Assembly: GCA_012934845.2 (NCBI GenBank)
Contig: WNNJ02002070.1
Location: 1-64,000, forward strand
From: Pomphorhynchus laevis
Lineage: Eukaryota > Acanthocephala > Palaeacanthocephala > Echinorhynchida > Pomphorhynchidae
Reading direction: 5' to 3'
Length of the DNA stretch: 64,000 nucleotides
The notes beneath the pieces are model-generated. The model saw only the letters and a list, made by a program, of their open reading frames with translations, was not told where the DNA came from and did not search any database. Below, in pieces: positions 33,850 to 46,074 of this stretch (its first letter is position 1; each line of letters opens with the position of its first letter). A program made the position numbers and the translations under genes.

Positions 33850-36100
33850 GGTAAAAGCACCTTTTTGGAAAAAGGAAGTAAACAATTCAGGTGCAGTTAC
33901 AATCTTACGATTTGATCCATTCATTACAAGTGAAAAGGTTTGACAATCATACACATAACTGTTTGCTACCGACATTGAAGCAAATTACGTGCCAACTGAC
34001 GAAATGAGTGCTGTTTCTCCATCCGCAAGATAAGGACATATAATGTCTCCTTCAAATTTGGTCAATCAAGTTCATAACAACTAAGACATCAATGATCTGA
34101 CAATGGAGGAAATTCAAGACTTTATGTGCGATTAATATGGCATTGAAGATTTCGCTATACGGATACAATACATATTCTGGACTGGAAAGGAAAAAAATCA
34201 AATGAAGCGATAATTCAGTTATTTGCGAGAACGAGACACGACGCATCAAATTGCGATTCAAACACAGTCAATAGACCGTACGACGATGTATTAATGACTA
34301 GATTTATCTGCTCAATCAAAATCAAATCTATCGCCGTGCTCTTTTTCGAATCAAGTCACAGAATGGAGTTCCGCTACAGCAATCTACTATACAATCGAAA
34401 TTGAAACCAGCAGTCAAGCGGGGAGAGATTCGTCTCAAGAGATGGCTTGACAATGACTGTGCTCATCAAGTCCACAAACGCTAGCACAAACAGAAATTTC
34501 GATCAACAAATGCATCGAACAACAAAGTTGTTGCTTGCTTCAGGTGCAGCAATAAGGAACACCAAATAAATCAGTGATGGGTTCGAAGGGTATTAGGACC
34601 ACTCAATGATGCTGGAATATATGCTAAATTTCGTGCAAAGAGTTAACCCATCGTTTGAAAACCACGCGTGGATCCATTGCTTCATCAACAGGAAGTTTCT
34701 AAGGCAATCCAAAGACTTACAATTAGACTTTTCGACGTAAAAGCGTAATAAATATTTTTTTTCGACTTCTATTATGAGAATATTTAGGAATCATTCAATT
34801 AAGGAAAACAAACATCTCGAGACACACCGCCACTCAATAACGTCCATCAATGAATCAATGCCACAAATAGCTGGTAATTTTACATTTACAAAAATAGACA
34901 TCGCAGATAACTACAATCAAGTATGCCTATCTCCAGAATCCCAGAAACGTTTGGCTTTTAGTACCTTTCAAGGTGTATTATTACAGAAACGATTCCTTTT
35001 TAGAAACGTTTGAAACATTTTCTATAGAAACGGCTACCACTTGGTATTGCACCTGATCCATGGTATTTCTTAAAGTATAATGGATAATATCATCAAGGAT
35101 CTACCTAATGTTTCAGTGTTTATAGATGATATATTGGTAATCGGGACGTTGGATTGGAATTACCTCTAGAATATAATAATGTTACTTGAACGCTTAAATG
35201 ACAATGACCTACAGAAAGGGTCAGTTTGCCATGTCGTCGGTTAATTACTTAGGTCATCGAATAATCTTAGACGGAGTATCAAAGTGAGATTCTATTGATG
35301 TCGTAAAATAATGTTGGAACCTCATTATGTACACTCCTTAAGGGCCATCTTGGGTATGTACTATTCTATGGAATCTTTGTGAGATATCTAAAGTGTAGTA
35401 GACCCACTAAATACATTGACACGAAAATAAGTGAGTTGGAGATTAGTACATATAGAGCAAGATGACTTTAAAAGATAAAAGATATGTTATGCCGCTAAGC
35501 AATGCTACCCCATTATGATTAGAATCTTACGGTCTGCATATAGTGCGATCCATCTAATACAGGTTTCAAAGCAGTAATATTTCACCGTTATGAGGATGGT
35601 TCAGAGCGACTGATTGTTAATGCATCTAAAACCTTAACTTCGACTCAACATAAGTATAGTCAAATTCCAAAACAGGTTTTAGCATTATATTTGCATAACA
35701 TAAATTCCGTCAATACTTGTACGAAATATAATTCATATTAGTGAAGAACTACAAACTCTTGTTAGAAATATTCGGTAATATCAGTTCAACTCCAAAGATG
35801 ATCATCAATCAAAATGTACGTTGGCGATGACGCTGAGTCAATACGATTATCAAATTGAATTTCGATATTTACAAAATCATGGCCAAGATGCATTAAGCAG
35901 ACTAGCTGTCGGTAACGATATAAGATTCGACAGCACCGAAAATGATGGGCATTCTGAGAGCATAGCCATAATCAATGGTTATATAGATAGGCAACGACAG
36001 ATTATGAAATCAGCTTTGGCTGATCCTACCATTTTAACGGTTGTTAATTTTGACGGTGAGAATTACGTCAGCATAAAGTTATTAAACGATTATTTGCTAG
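33850..36100 (+). pseudogene. Ty3/Gypsy LTR retrotransposon relic (gag to RNase H)
   Basis: Many stops. In order: a gag-like region with a partial zinc knuckle (CFRCSNKEH, about 34535); RT with FTKIDIADNYNQVCLSPESQ (34880-34945) and FIDDILVIG (about 35120), the YIDDILV active-site block; RNase H with SNTGFKAVIFHRYEDGSERL (about 35550-35620) and ASKTLTSTQHKYSQI; and the connection LSQYDYQIEFR...HGQDALSRL (35821-35910), typical of Gypsy just after RNase H. It ends at a short TA tract. The integrase part appears at 38.2-38.8 kb. Confidence 0.75.
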
Positions 36101-36110
36101 AAATTGATGG

Positions 36111-36113
<3 letters not shown>

Positions 36114-36139
<26 letters not shown>
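36114..36139. repeat. (TA)n microsatellite
   Basis: Short TA tract at the break in the Gypsy relic. Confidence 0.9.
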
Positions 36140-36141
<2 letters not shown>

Positions 36142-36589
36142 TTGGTAACAACAGAATATTTACAACTAAAATACAAGATATGCTAAACTTAAGTCATCAA
36201 GATATTAAAATAATGAAATTGTTAGCAAATGTTGTGTTATGCCCATGTATTAGCGCTAACATCGAAAACGTAATAATGTACTGTATGTAGATAAAATTTG
36301 AACAGGCCCGTTAAAGCTCCATTACATCCATGGATCGTACCATCCGAACTGTGATAAAGAATCCATGTTGATTAAATACAACAATGCTGATTTATATAAT
36401 TCTTCCTAATTATATCCAAGTATAAGTTCTATACTAGGATAATTTGGTTTGACCTTTTATTTATTTCAAATTTTTACGAAATAAATATTTTACTGACATT
36501 TCCTATTTATTGACAAGACTCACGCTCTAACTTCCTAAACTTGATATAGCCTTTTGTCTTGATAAAATATCAAGACCAAACTTGATATA

Positions 36590-36930
36590 GTCACATCTGT
36601 TGAGTTTATATCAGCTTAGCAGTTTGGAATCACTTTGCTGCCAACGGCCACGACATTTTGCCGGTGCAGAAATTATAGCCCACGAAGCTGATAAGTCTAC
36701 AAGGCAAATAAAAGAGGCTATCATATTGCGTTACCTTGATCCCGACAACAACTTCGAGGGTAATAAACCGGATGTGCCTACCCACTTGATTACAAATGGC
36801 AAATTTATTTTTCCAGATTAACTTCCGATGTTTCTTCCAGATTTGGTTTAGCTATATATATTTGTTGTAACGTGTGGAATGACGTTTTCCTGATGATGAC
36901 CGCAGAAGTGGTTGAAAATTTGAAAACAAA
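36590..36930 (+). pseudogene. Penelope-like element 3' remnant with hammerhead
   Basis: The frame 36600-36821 (AEIIAHEADKSTRQIKEAI, then YLDPDNNFEGN) resembles the C-terminal end of the GIY-YIG endonuclease domain of Penelope-like elements (compare the usual xKEAIEIxxxPNNFNR). A hammerhead motif lies about 65 bp after its stop. This gene-then-hammerhead order matches the known arrangement in Penelope-like terminal repeats. Confidence 0.6.
36884..36927 (+). ncRNA. Hammerhead ribozyme, Penelope type with minimal stem III
   Basis: GTTTTC, CTGATGA, T, GACC-loop-GGTT, GAAA, ATTT, GAAAAC. Stem I GTTTTC/GAAAAC (6 bp) directly flanks the core, stem II GACC/GGTT, and stem III is reduced to about one pair. 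Hammerheads with almost no stem III are the form reported from Penelope-like elements, and are thought to act as dimers. Confidence 0.65.
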
Positions 36931-37066
36931 AATTATTTGACTCTTCTTGATAAAATTGAATATTTCTAGACAGAAGAAAAACTTTTGTATCGTCACCTTT
37001 CTTCAAAAGCCAAAGTTGATAAGTCTTTATTATGTTTTCTATGAATTTCGTGAACAATAATTATTT

Positions 37067-38120
37067 CATTTCTTATTAAATAATTTTTTATTTTATTTCT
37101 CTTGATGTTTAAACGTTATTATGATGAAGGTGGACATTAAACATATCATTGGATGATTACAATATTTATTTGTATCTTAAAAGAGAAATGTTTTATTATA
37201 ACTACCCCATTATTGGGTGCTCATTATTTTGTTAATGTAAAAATTATGAACGTATTAAAACAAAAGATTTTATAAAGAAAACAAGATGGTAAGAAAACAA
37301 TATATTAAGTAAAATTCTGGGCATATTTTATATCAAGAGGAAATTAAAATATTTTGATCGATAGATTAGAAAATTGGACTGTTAAGGAAATGATGATTAC
37401 AATTGATGTGTTATATAATCCTACAAGTAAAAAATCAAATTTGTGATTTACAGAGCAACACGAAAATGAATTCGAATTGATCAGTGGCATTGATGGATAC
37501 TAACTATCTTAAATCGAAAACGGATGTAATAATATAAAGTTATACTAAAATGCGCGTGAAAATGGCGTATGGACGGTTTTAATCCAGGAATCTGAAAATG
37601 TGCAATTTTTATTGTATTATATGCATCTTGCACTTTCAAATCTGCTAAACCGCGATTTTCAAAGATCGTCAGAGAAACTTTAGCGTTAGTTTTTGGTTTC
37701 ACAGTTCAATAATTAGTTAGCAGGAAAAACACTTTATTCCTGTTTGTAATCATAAGCCTTTAAAGTACACATTCTGACAACTTTGTAATCTTAAAACGAT
37801 AATAAATCACTGTTTACTGACTCAACACGTTATGAATTTGAGGATATCCCCGGCATAGACAATGAAATTGTGGATGATTTATCACGATTTTTAATCGGGG
37901 CGAATCCATATTGAATCAGAAAGACAATAGGAATGGCATTAATTTATTACAGTCTGGGAATATAAAAAACAGCGGATTATCTCATTTCTTATTAAATAAT
38001 TTTTTATTTTATTTCTCTTGATGTTTAAACGTTATTATGATGAAGGTGGACATTAAACATATCATTGGACGATTAAAATATTTATTTGTATCTTAAAAGA
38101 GAAATGTTTTATTATAACAA
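37067..38120. repeat. ~138-bp direct repeats flanking 0.78 kb
   Basis: 37067-37203 and 37981-38120 are nearly identical (shared phrase TTCTCTTGATGTTTAAACG and the flanks). They could be short LTR-like ends of a non-autonomous element or a local duplication. The segment between has no ORF that I recognise. Part of it (37690-37980) is AT-rich with a few open frames. Confidence 0.7.
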
Positions 38121-38199
38121 ATTAGGAACAGTTTAGGTCAAGACTAAATAAAAGACAATGTTAGTGTATGTGTTCAAACGAATGGCCTACATACTTTCA

Positions 38200-39100
38200 T
38201 TTTATCTTACAAGGTTTTTTATGCTTCGCATAGAGCTCTCTGTGGAAGATAATGTCGAGCGTAATTATTCCATGCTCTTTATATGTTTTTAACTATTTGC
38301 ATAATGGTATTCCAGTAATAGATGCTATGAAATCACTCACACGTATTTATGTATGATGACCTGGAGTTAATATGAAATTTGAAAACTATATTCTACACTG
38401 TAAAAAATGTGCAAATAGTATCGAAATGACGAAACACCACAACAATTGACCTATTCCGATTGATGCGTTGTCAAGAATACATGTGAATTTCGCTGTTTCT
38501 GTTGTTGGGAATATAATTTTCTTGCTATTTATGCACTCACAAGTTTCCAAAAGTTTTTAAAGTAAATTCCACAACGCTTATTTTACATTAAAATTAATAA
38601 AAGAAATACTTGCCAAAAATAAAGCACCAATTAAATTGGTATTTAACTTTGAAAAGTTAAACAATTCCTAGCAAGCAATCATGTTAATCATGTACGTGTT
38701 GATCCCTTTTAACAGCGCTCGAATTGTCAGGCTAAGCGATTTGTACAAGTTTTCAAAAAAAAATATCCGAGCGTCCGTTAGGACAACAAGTTTGTTATGT
38801 AATACTGGAATACAGATCATTCAAGCATTTAAAAACCATTAGCTGTAATGATAAAGAGATATCAGTTAGCAACACTTTTGGACAGATTAAAACCAAACCG
38901 CTAGTCAACAGCATCGAGAGCACAGAAACGACAGAAGCATTATATCGAAATCGGAGACAGAGTTTGGCAAGATAAAAAGCGGAGAAGCTAAGTAAGAAGA
39001 GAGTTATGAACAACATAGATCCTGGACATCCAAGGCAGTAAACGACGGAACAAAAGAAGTAAATGTACTTGAAGATGGTGTGAAACGAACGTGCAAATGT
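38200..39100 (+). pseudogene. Ty3/Gypsy integrase relic
   Basis: Fragmentary frames: LHNGIPVIDAMKSLTR followed by PGVNMKFENYILHCKKCA (38290-38420), matching the HHCC zinc-binding block of Gypsy integrases (HNGxPG...MKxLxR...C-x2-C), and then IPIDALSRIHVNFA (about 38455), the start of the catalytic core. Stops and frame changes show decay. It probably belongs to the same relic as 33850-36100. Confidence 0.65.
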
Positions 39101-39874
39101 GATATTTCGAAGCAAATATTTTTCAAGCTACATCCTTCTCGAATGTTGCTTGAAAAAATACTTTACACGTAAATTAGCAGTCGTTCCAAGCGTGCCCTCA
39201 TACAGTTTGTAAGCTCACCCGGTGGCCTATCAACCTCCCTGCCCACGAATTTCAATTACTACAAAATAAGTTGACCAATTGAGCCCATCTCTCTGCAAAC
39301 GATTGTAAAATAATAAAGAAATCCGACAATAATGTACATTGCTGGGTTCGGCATTGACTGTATGGATAAAGAGACGATATTAATAAATTAATAAAATAAC
39401 TGAGCGGATTAAAGCGAACTGTAGACATACGAGTAAGAAGTATATATTTCGTATTAACAATAAAATCGGCACTATATTAATGTTCTAGGGTTAAAAATTT
39501 TACAACGTAAAATGTAAAAGGTCTAGCGCGTTTGCTGCGCCAACGTGATCCGGCACGTTATATAAGCAAACCTAGTAACCAATTAAATATTCAGATGAAC
39601 AACATCCGAAGTGATATTAAAGCTAGATGAACAGGCCGTGATGGAGCAGCAACTAATGTGTAGAAAATTCATCACAAACAATGAAAATCGTGATCATTGA
39701 AAGTAACTTTTCAAGTGAGAAACAAAGGAAGAAACGAGAGCAACACTTGATTAAACCGTTGATGACTAACGTACATTTAAATACAAACAGTCAATGACTT
39801 CTTCCGTGATCATTTGTTAAATAGTGTATTATGTTCATACACAAGTTATTTTGTTGTTGTAATGCTTTTTGTTT

Positions 39875-39923
39875 TTCAGATATAAACTGACGCAGGCAAT
39901 CAAGCCGAAAGCTATTTTCTGAA
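39875..39923 (+). ncRNA. Hammerhead-like relic (copy 3)
   Basis: Inverted twin of 14281-14329: TTCAG, CTGACGC, GGC/GCC, GAAA, CTGAA. A9 is C, so it is probably inactive. Confidence 0.4.
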
Positions 39924-40745
39924 ATAACAATTATAAGCTAGTTTATATTTTTTCGTTGGTTCTTTACATATATAATTTAAAGTGAATTCACTTCTTAAAG
40001 TGAATATGTCATTCTAGATATAAAACACAAAATGCTAAATTTGGGATGTACAGAAACTATTTGAAGCATTCAATGAAAATCATAAAAAATTGATAATTAT
40101 ATTTTTTATAAATATTTTCTTTCAAATACTGATCAGAGCATTTTTGTTGTTACGTAAACAATGCGAAAGTTGCTGTTTGTAAGCATTTTCTATTATGTTA
40201 TGAATAAATATCGAAATTTAAAAAAATGACACGTTCATAAATGGTTCTTTGATATTTGATCATTCAAATAAATACTTTAAAAAAGTTTTGTATTAAAGAT
40301 CAATTTTAAAAACAGTAAATATTTAAATCAAAGTTTTATTGTCTTTGTAACAAAACAAAAAATACGTTATAAATTTTTACAATCGAAGAACATTTGTCAT
40401 TTATACATTTTCATTGAGCAATTTGCAAAAATCAAATTTAAAGTTCGTAATCACACGATAGCAATGCTGTTTTGAAATGGTCAAATTTTGAGATCTGATT
40501 GATCAAATTCCACACTTCAAACATCTGCTTGGTATTTGGGCATTTTTGATTTGCTAACATAAGGAGTGAATTGTTTTTTGTATGGATTTGGAAATTTCGT
40601 CTGAACCCGCTTTAAGTGTTTTGAAAGTTTCTACTCTCACAATGCGTTAAAAAAAACAAACTACACATTAAAACGGTCGATCATCTGAAGGACAAGCAGC
40701 ATGTTTTAACATTTTAGTTGGTCATCAGACAACAAAACAACAATG

Positions 40746-40937
40746 TTAACATTTCAGTGGGTTATCTGGATCACTGAGGGCACACATATCTACTTGTCGG
40801 CTTTGATCGTCTTGTTTACATTCTCTTCGATGTCGTAAGTATTTGAGAACAGTGTCAGCGTGATATGCAGCAAAGTGATTGTTAGCTTCTTCCAGCGTAA
40901 CATTTTACTCTTGCATACATCACATATATAATTCTTC
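40746..40937 (-). pseudogene. Second C2H2 finger, frameshifted (copy 3)
   Basis: Same content and same frame break as the other two copies. Confidence 0.5.
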
Positions 40938-40972
40938 CTAGAACGTTTTAGTGATATCATTTTAAAAATTAT

Positions 40973-41453
40973 TTAATTGTTTTCGTGTTCTAGGCTATTG
41001 TTTAACTTCTTTTGCTCACAATTTGCAATAAAACTATTGCAACATTGAATGATTAAGCTTGCATAATCAATTTCCAATTCGCAACCAGCTGGCCAATTAT
41101 TGACGCCGTCTGGTTTCACCGATAAATCCAAGACATCTCCGCAATCTATGTCTGGACCTTCATTTTTGTCATTATTTGTGAAACATCGTTCTTCACTGTT
41201 GTTGCTTTGGGCAGTAATTGGTGACTCCCTTATTACATTAATAGTGTTGTTGCCAATACTAATATCAGAATTTTCTTTGAACGCTTGTTGAAATTTGACA
41301 TTAATCGGAATATCCGCATCTAATGGTGGTGGCGATTCAAATCTATGTTTCTCTTTCCAGTGCTTATTAAGGCTCTTTCGCCACTTGTAACAATTGCCAC
41401 ACAATGAACAGGCATATCGAATTCCATCATTGCCCATGCCGATTATTCTGTAC
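40973..41453 (-). CDS. C2H2 zinc-finger terminal exon (copy 3)
   Basis: Exon with acceptor ATTTAG before 41453 and stop at 40973, 154 aa from its first ATG. It differs from copy 2 by two residues (HWKEKH, SDIS). The finger and the DLSVKP motif are intact. The preceding exon is absent because the duplication breaks in the intron, so expression would need another upstream exon. An open frame with mostly conservative changes suggests youth or constraint. Confidence 0.5.
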
Positions 41454-41648
41454 CTAAATGATTATCGAAATTATATTAAGAAAAATATAACCGGAAAAGC
41501 TTTAATTAAATCAAATACAAAATGTTCTAATAAAGTGTCAGCTTAGAATAGTATTATTGCAAAAACAAAAACTATTTATATTATAATTTTAGACATTTCA
41601 ATACAAGTACTGATTGTAGCAGCCCAATTTATTTGTACATTTATTTGC

Positions 41649-42400
41649 CACACAAATGAAAATTCTTTATTCTTAATGCCATAAAAAACAATAGAATAAC
41701 AATAGAATCATATTATGTTTAAAAAGCAAGTGTGCATTCTTTCTGTTGCTGTCATTCAAATGAATAAAACAATAAAGTTTTGTATAAAAAATAATTTTAC
41801 AAGACATTAAATAACGGGGATGAAGTTGCATTGCGAAAAGGTAAACACAATCTTTATAATGACATTTGATTTATACTAAAAAATGCGAAAGAACACGTGG
41901 CAAGATAGCATTTGGTCAAAGCATTCATTTTTTTATTAGTAAGAATTTATTAAAGTAAAAAACATTGAACATTAAACATTGTACATTGATAAATAGTATA
42001 ATTAAATCTTCACGCCCATATGCGCTCTTCTGCAAACCCGCCTACGGGAAGCATTTGTCTTTTGAATGTCGAAGCTTTTCTTTTTAGATCTGTGGCGGTA
42101 AAGACGATTAGCGAAATAAACAAACATTTAACAATACAATTCTAGTTACATTTTCTTAATAAAGCAAATAATTCACATGAGATTCTTTAAATTAAAATTC
42201 CAGAATGTAAAAAACGCAATAAAATCAATCAGTTCATACAAAAAATTAAATCATTCAAATATTTTTTATTTTTACATTATAAAATTTTACATATTTTTTA
42301 ATTAATTTATTTTTCATATATTCATCATTCTAAAAGCCTTTTTAAAAATCTATAACGTTGTTCTGGTGGCCGATTATTTGAGTAGAAGTATAGCTCACTC
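41649..42400. other. AT-rich spacer, no gene seen
   Basis: No ORF or repeat of note. Confidence 0.4.
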
Positions 42401-42412
42401 AACACAAAAGCA

Positions 42413-43054
42413 TTGAGCACTACTATACACCTATTCAGAGTGACATTTAAACGTCTTGCACGCCAGAACAACTGTATACCTTTTTTCACTAATTTAAAAC
42501 ATTTTGACATATCTGATCTTCAGTGCAGCCTGGATTCGAAGACAGATCCCAGTATCCTTGTCTCTTCCGATTTCCCGGAAGAAGATGTCACGCTTGAAGA
42601 TATCTTGGACGCGTGGCCGATCACGCCTAAGACGTCATCTAATGGCGTCTTAGCGGGCGCGGCGGCCACCAAGTTGATCGATGAGGAACTCCGAGAGCAA
42701 ATCGCGGCTAGACTGCTAGCTTCACCGCTAGCGGACTGGCCAGATATTGCAATCGGAAAAGTGATATTTCTTCCAAAGTGTCAATGGGTGCCAATGGCTA
42801 AGGACACGAGACTAATTACCATATCCAATAATATGGTGATGGTCTATGAGAAAGCTCTGCTAAGATACCTGTCTCGCCACTACGAATCTCAGGAATTGTT
42901 GGGTGACCATATTCATGGGTTTCGTAGTGGTAGGGGAACTGTAAAAGCAGTCAGTGCTCTGCGAAGTTTTCTCACCAAGGATGCACGGCCTGCACTGCTG
43001 TATTCTCTGGATGTGTTTGCAGCTTTTGACAACCTTAGACATTTTCAGGCATAG
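42413..43054 (+). pseudogene. R2-like reverse transcriptase fragment
   Basis: 213-aa open frame: LEDILDAWPITP (the same linker as VTDILNAWGPLP at 52.8 kb), then KVIFLPKCQW, DTRLITISNNMVMVYEKALLRYL, HGFRSGRGT and LYSLDVFAAFDNL. These are RT blocks 1 to 3 of an R2-type element (IPK...RPIS...FxxAFD). It stops at the palm with no YADD or endonuclease, so it is a fragment. It is more GC-rich than its surroundings and belongs to a different subfamily from the relics at 22.3 and 52.7 kb. Confidence 0.7.
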
Positions 43055-43385
43055 GTGGTCTTTTTGTAATTAGGTATTTATTAGCTAAATTAAATATTTC
43101 TTTATTAAATGTATATAAAAAATTATTATTTTTCAATAAACACAATTGATTATTTATAAAATTTGAACTGAAGTCATTAAAACCATTAATTCTACTATTT
43201 AGACTCAATTCATTGAAGATTTTTATATATTCACACACATTATCACATTCATTCAATATATAATTCAACATGTCATTAATATTCTTATCATTATTATTGG
43301 TTAAAAAACTTGGATTTCTTTGTTGTAAGCCTGTATACCAGCCTTGGTCGGTTGAAATCGTTTTTGGACCATTTCTTCCTTCCAA
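43035..43385 (-). CDS. Asn-rich ORF, unknown
   Basis: 116-aa open frame, rich in Asn, Leu and Ile, with no motif that I recognise. It may be a chance frame in AT-rich DNA or a retroelement remnant. Confidence 0.15.
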   Translation of the reverse strand: MEGRNGPKTISTDQGWYTGLQQRNPSFLTNNNDKNINDMLNYILNECDNVCEYIKIFNELSLNSRINGFNDFSSNFINNQLCLLKNNNFLYTFNKEIFNLANKYLITKRPPMPENV

Positions 43386-43489
43386 GCCCAGTATGCAAGC
43401 TTATGCCCGTCATTGAACCCTTCCCATTCGATATTTTTTAACCTTAATTTATATTAAGGTTAAAAAATATTTTAAGTTTTAATTTAAAA

Positions 43490-43810
43490 TATTTTAGTAT
43501 TTTTTAGTTTTAATTTAACATTTTTGAAATTAATTGCTATATCTAAAATTGATTGGTAACCTGTATGACGGCGGAGAAAAGTTACCTCTAGTGGGATTAT
43601 GACTTCCCCGATTTACTCAATCAGGGATCCCACCCGAACCCCTCTGGAGTCATTAAGGTCACCAACAATGTATTGTGCACCAGCATTGAACACCTTAACT
43701 ATAAACTTCTTGATGACATTCTTACTCTCCTTCGTCCACCATCCACCCGGTTTTACGGGTGGATGGAGAACGCGCCTACTGCAGAAAGAGGACATCTCCA
43801 TGATCAAAAT
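43490..43810 (-). pseudogene. LINE AP-endonuclease fragment
   Basis: Minus strand: AGAQYIVGDLNDSRGVRVGS, then (same or next frame) TFLRRHTGYQSILDIAI. GDLN...RG...L followed by TF...SILD is the order of the endonuclease C-terminal blocks in jockey/I-type ORF2. It lies downstream of the gag-like ORF1 on the same strand, as expected for one element. Confidence 0.45.
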
Positions 43811-44073
43811 TGGAATATTGTACTAGATTCCTAACGGTCCCTATATTCCAACTGATCAACGAGATGTCCTCCAACGAGTTATACTCGATGCGCCGCTTTT
43901 TACACAGATGCATCTGCAGGAAGAGTTAACTCTTCTTACTGGGCACATCTACTTCCTGAATCCCCTTCTCTACGAGCGTGTTTTTTCACGACCCTAAAAA
44001 TGGCAGATCCTTCAGAGTCCGATGAAACCATAGAAATATACTCCATGCTTTCTTCCCTCGCTTCTGGTTCTGC

Positions 44074-44980
44074 CTATTTTAGACTAATGAAGCGATTTGT
44101 CTTATTTTGAGGATTTTGTTTTTTGTTTTCACTTATATTTTTATATTTATTAATTGCTGATTTTTTCATGTCATTTTTTAGATTTTTTATTTCTTTTTCT
44201 TTTAATGTTACTGAATTTTTTAAATTCCTGTTTTCCGCCGCAAATGCAGACATCTTCAATTCTAGTTCGTTTAGTCTGTCTACCAACACCCTTATTTCTG
44301 AGGCATGTTGATCGACAGACTGTTTTTTAGCTGCCTGAATGTATGATTGTGCTCCCGCACAAGCTTTCTTATTATCACCATCCACCCACTTTAAATATTC
44401 TTTAAAAGGGGGACATGTGTGAGAATACGACTTATGTGAACTTTGACAATTAGCACATTTAGGCCTTGCTGATCTGTTATCACAATTCTGTGATTCGTGG
44501 TTTTCTCCGCAGTGCAAGCAACGCGGATCACTTTCCAAACACATGTTTGAAAAGTGACCCCAGCGTTGACATCGATAGCACTGCGGATACCTGAATTTCA
44601 AGTCATCCTCGTCAAATATTATCAACTTAACGGCATGACCCAAAATTCCAGGATGCGAATCTCTCAACTTCTGTAGATCACTTACAGCTCCCTTCACCAG
44701 AAAGGAGCTGTAAGCTTGATTGAAGGTTTTACATTTTTTTATTAGTTTAATGTCCTTGTTAGCTATTAATTCTTGAACATTTTCCTCTTATGCGAACGAC
44801 GGTATATCCTTAAGTATACCCGTGGCTCGCAGAGAGGAGTCAGTCACTGTCAGTTCCTTAACTTTTAACAGATTCTTCTTAACTTCTTCTTTTATTGAGC
44901 ATTTTTTGAATGTTATCCTGGCAAAATCATCTTTTAAAACGTCCCGCTCAAAGATCCCTTCCCGAGAAGTTCTCTTTGAC
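44074..44980 (-). pseudogene. LINE gag-like ORF1 with three zinc knuckles
   Basis: A 207-aa open frame (44697 to 44074) has CYRCQRWGHFSNMC (C-x2-C-x4-H-x4-C), CLHCGENHESQNC (C-x2-C-x4-H-x3-C) and CANCQSSHKSYSHTC (C-x2-C-x4-H-x5-C), CPPFKEYLKW, then a long Glu/Lys/Leu heptad region (about residues 130-185) that should form a coiled coil. The upstream part is broken. The arrangement is that of nucleic-acid-binding ORF1 proteins of jockey/I/R1-type LINEs. Confidence 0.75.
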
Positions 44981-45219
44981 CGTACACCTTATACTCTTTA
45001 GAAAGCTGATTTTTCCTTCTTTATTTTCCCATTTAATTTTCGGTGCAAAAGCATCCTGCTTTATTGACAGGATCATCTTTTGCACTGAAAATTAATTGTC
45101 GATCGCTTTTATGTAAACATTAGTTGAATCTTCTGGATGTCTTTTTCTTGTCTTGTTTTTTACAAGACATGTGTTTTCTGTATTTTTTATACGTAAGATA
45201 ACTGAAAAATAAATAAATA

Positions 45220-45325
45220 ATAAAAAACGAGTATATATAAAAAAGTATATATAAAAAGTATATATAAAAAAAGCATATATACAAAAAAGTATATATAAAA
45301 AAAGTTAAAAAGAGTATATATAAAA
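45220..45325. repeat. A-rich repeats with AAAAGTATATAT
   Basis: About six imperfect repeats of AAAAAGTATATATA. Confidence 0.8.
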
Positions 45326-45473
45326 TAAAAACAGAACAAACAGCACTTACCCTATTAGGCTTTAGTCTAGACTCCTCGAGTGGCTTTGTTTAATGACTAT
45401 TAGGCTTTTGTCCAGACCTTATCCACAAAAGTTTCAAAAAAGTTTCAAAAGTTTCAAAAGTTAGTAAACGTTT

Positions 45474-45600
45474 GCTGGCTGTAAACGGTGCTGTAAACGT
45501 TTGCGGGCTATAAACTGTGCTGTAAACGTTTGCGGGCTGTAAACGTTTGCGGGCTGTAAACGCTTGCGGGCTGTAAACGTTTGCGGGTTGTAAACAGTGA
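45474..45600. repeat. 17-bp tandem minisatellite
   Basis: GTAAACGTTTGCGGGCT recurs about six times with single changes. It is unusually GC-rich for this DNA and abuts the inverted-repeat element. Confidence 0.85.
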
Positions 45601-45646
45601 GTGAAAAAGTGTGGTCAAAGCGAAAATCACGTCAGAATTGTAAACG

Positions 45647-46072
45647 AAAACTTTTCTGTTTGTATGATGTGGCAGGTACGAAAGAATCGACAAAACAGTA
45701 CAAGGTACTGTTTTGTCATTATTTTGACTCATCAGTGCCAGATACCTCCCACTACTGGATGCAGAGGAGGATCAGCAGATGGCACGAATATGTCAAAAGG
45801 TACATAGAGCTAGAAAATTTCTAGCAAATAGAGAAAATGCGCTGGCATTAGCCAGTGCTCTTAGCTAATGACCCTTTTGGTGAAGCATGCACCTAGTTTG
45901 CTAGGAATTTTCTAGCTCTATGTACCTTTTGACATACTCGTGCCGTCTGCCGGTTCTCCTCTGCATCAAGTAGTGGGAAGTACCTGGCACTGATGAGTCA
46001 AAATAATGACGAAACGGTACCTTGTTTCGTTTTGTCGATTCCATCGTGCCTGCCACATCATACAAACAGAAA
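45647..46072. mobile_element. Foldback-like element (~180-bp inverted arms)
   Basis: 45647-45826 and 45898-46072 are inverted copies about 90% alike by eye (TTTTCTGTTTGTATGATGTG at the left, its complement at the right; the centre is AGCTCTATGTACCTTTTGAC). A nested palindrome (CAAAACAGTAC/GTACTGTTTTG) lies within each arm. The 70-bp centre is non-coding. A non-autonomous foldback transposon is likely. Confidence 0.7.
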
Positions 46073-46074
46073 AT

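Larger units (their letters stand above)
39308..41648 (-). repeat. Segmental repeat, copy 3 (inverted)
   Basis: Reverse complement of 12559-14897, nearly identical. The finger exon is present but the preceding exon is not. Confidence 0.9.

Noticed and set aside
38795-39115. 106-aa minus-strand ORF
   Set aside because: Antisense to the Gypsy integrase remnant and without a motif of its own.
43895-44110. Plus-strand frame starting YTDASAGRVNSS, like an RNase H start
   Set aside because: Only the first block resembles RNase H. The following catalytic residues are not found and it is antisense to a clear LINE fragment.
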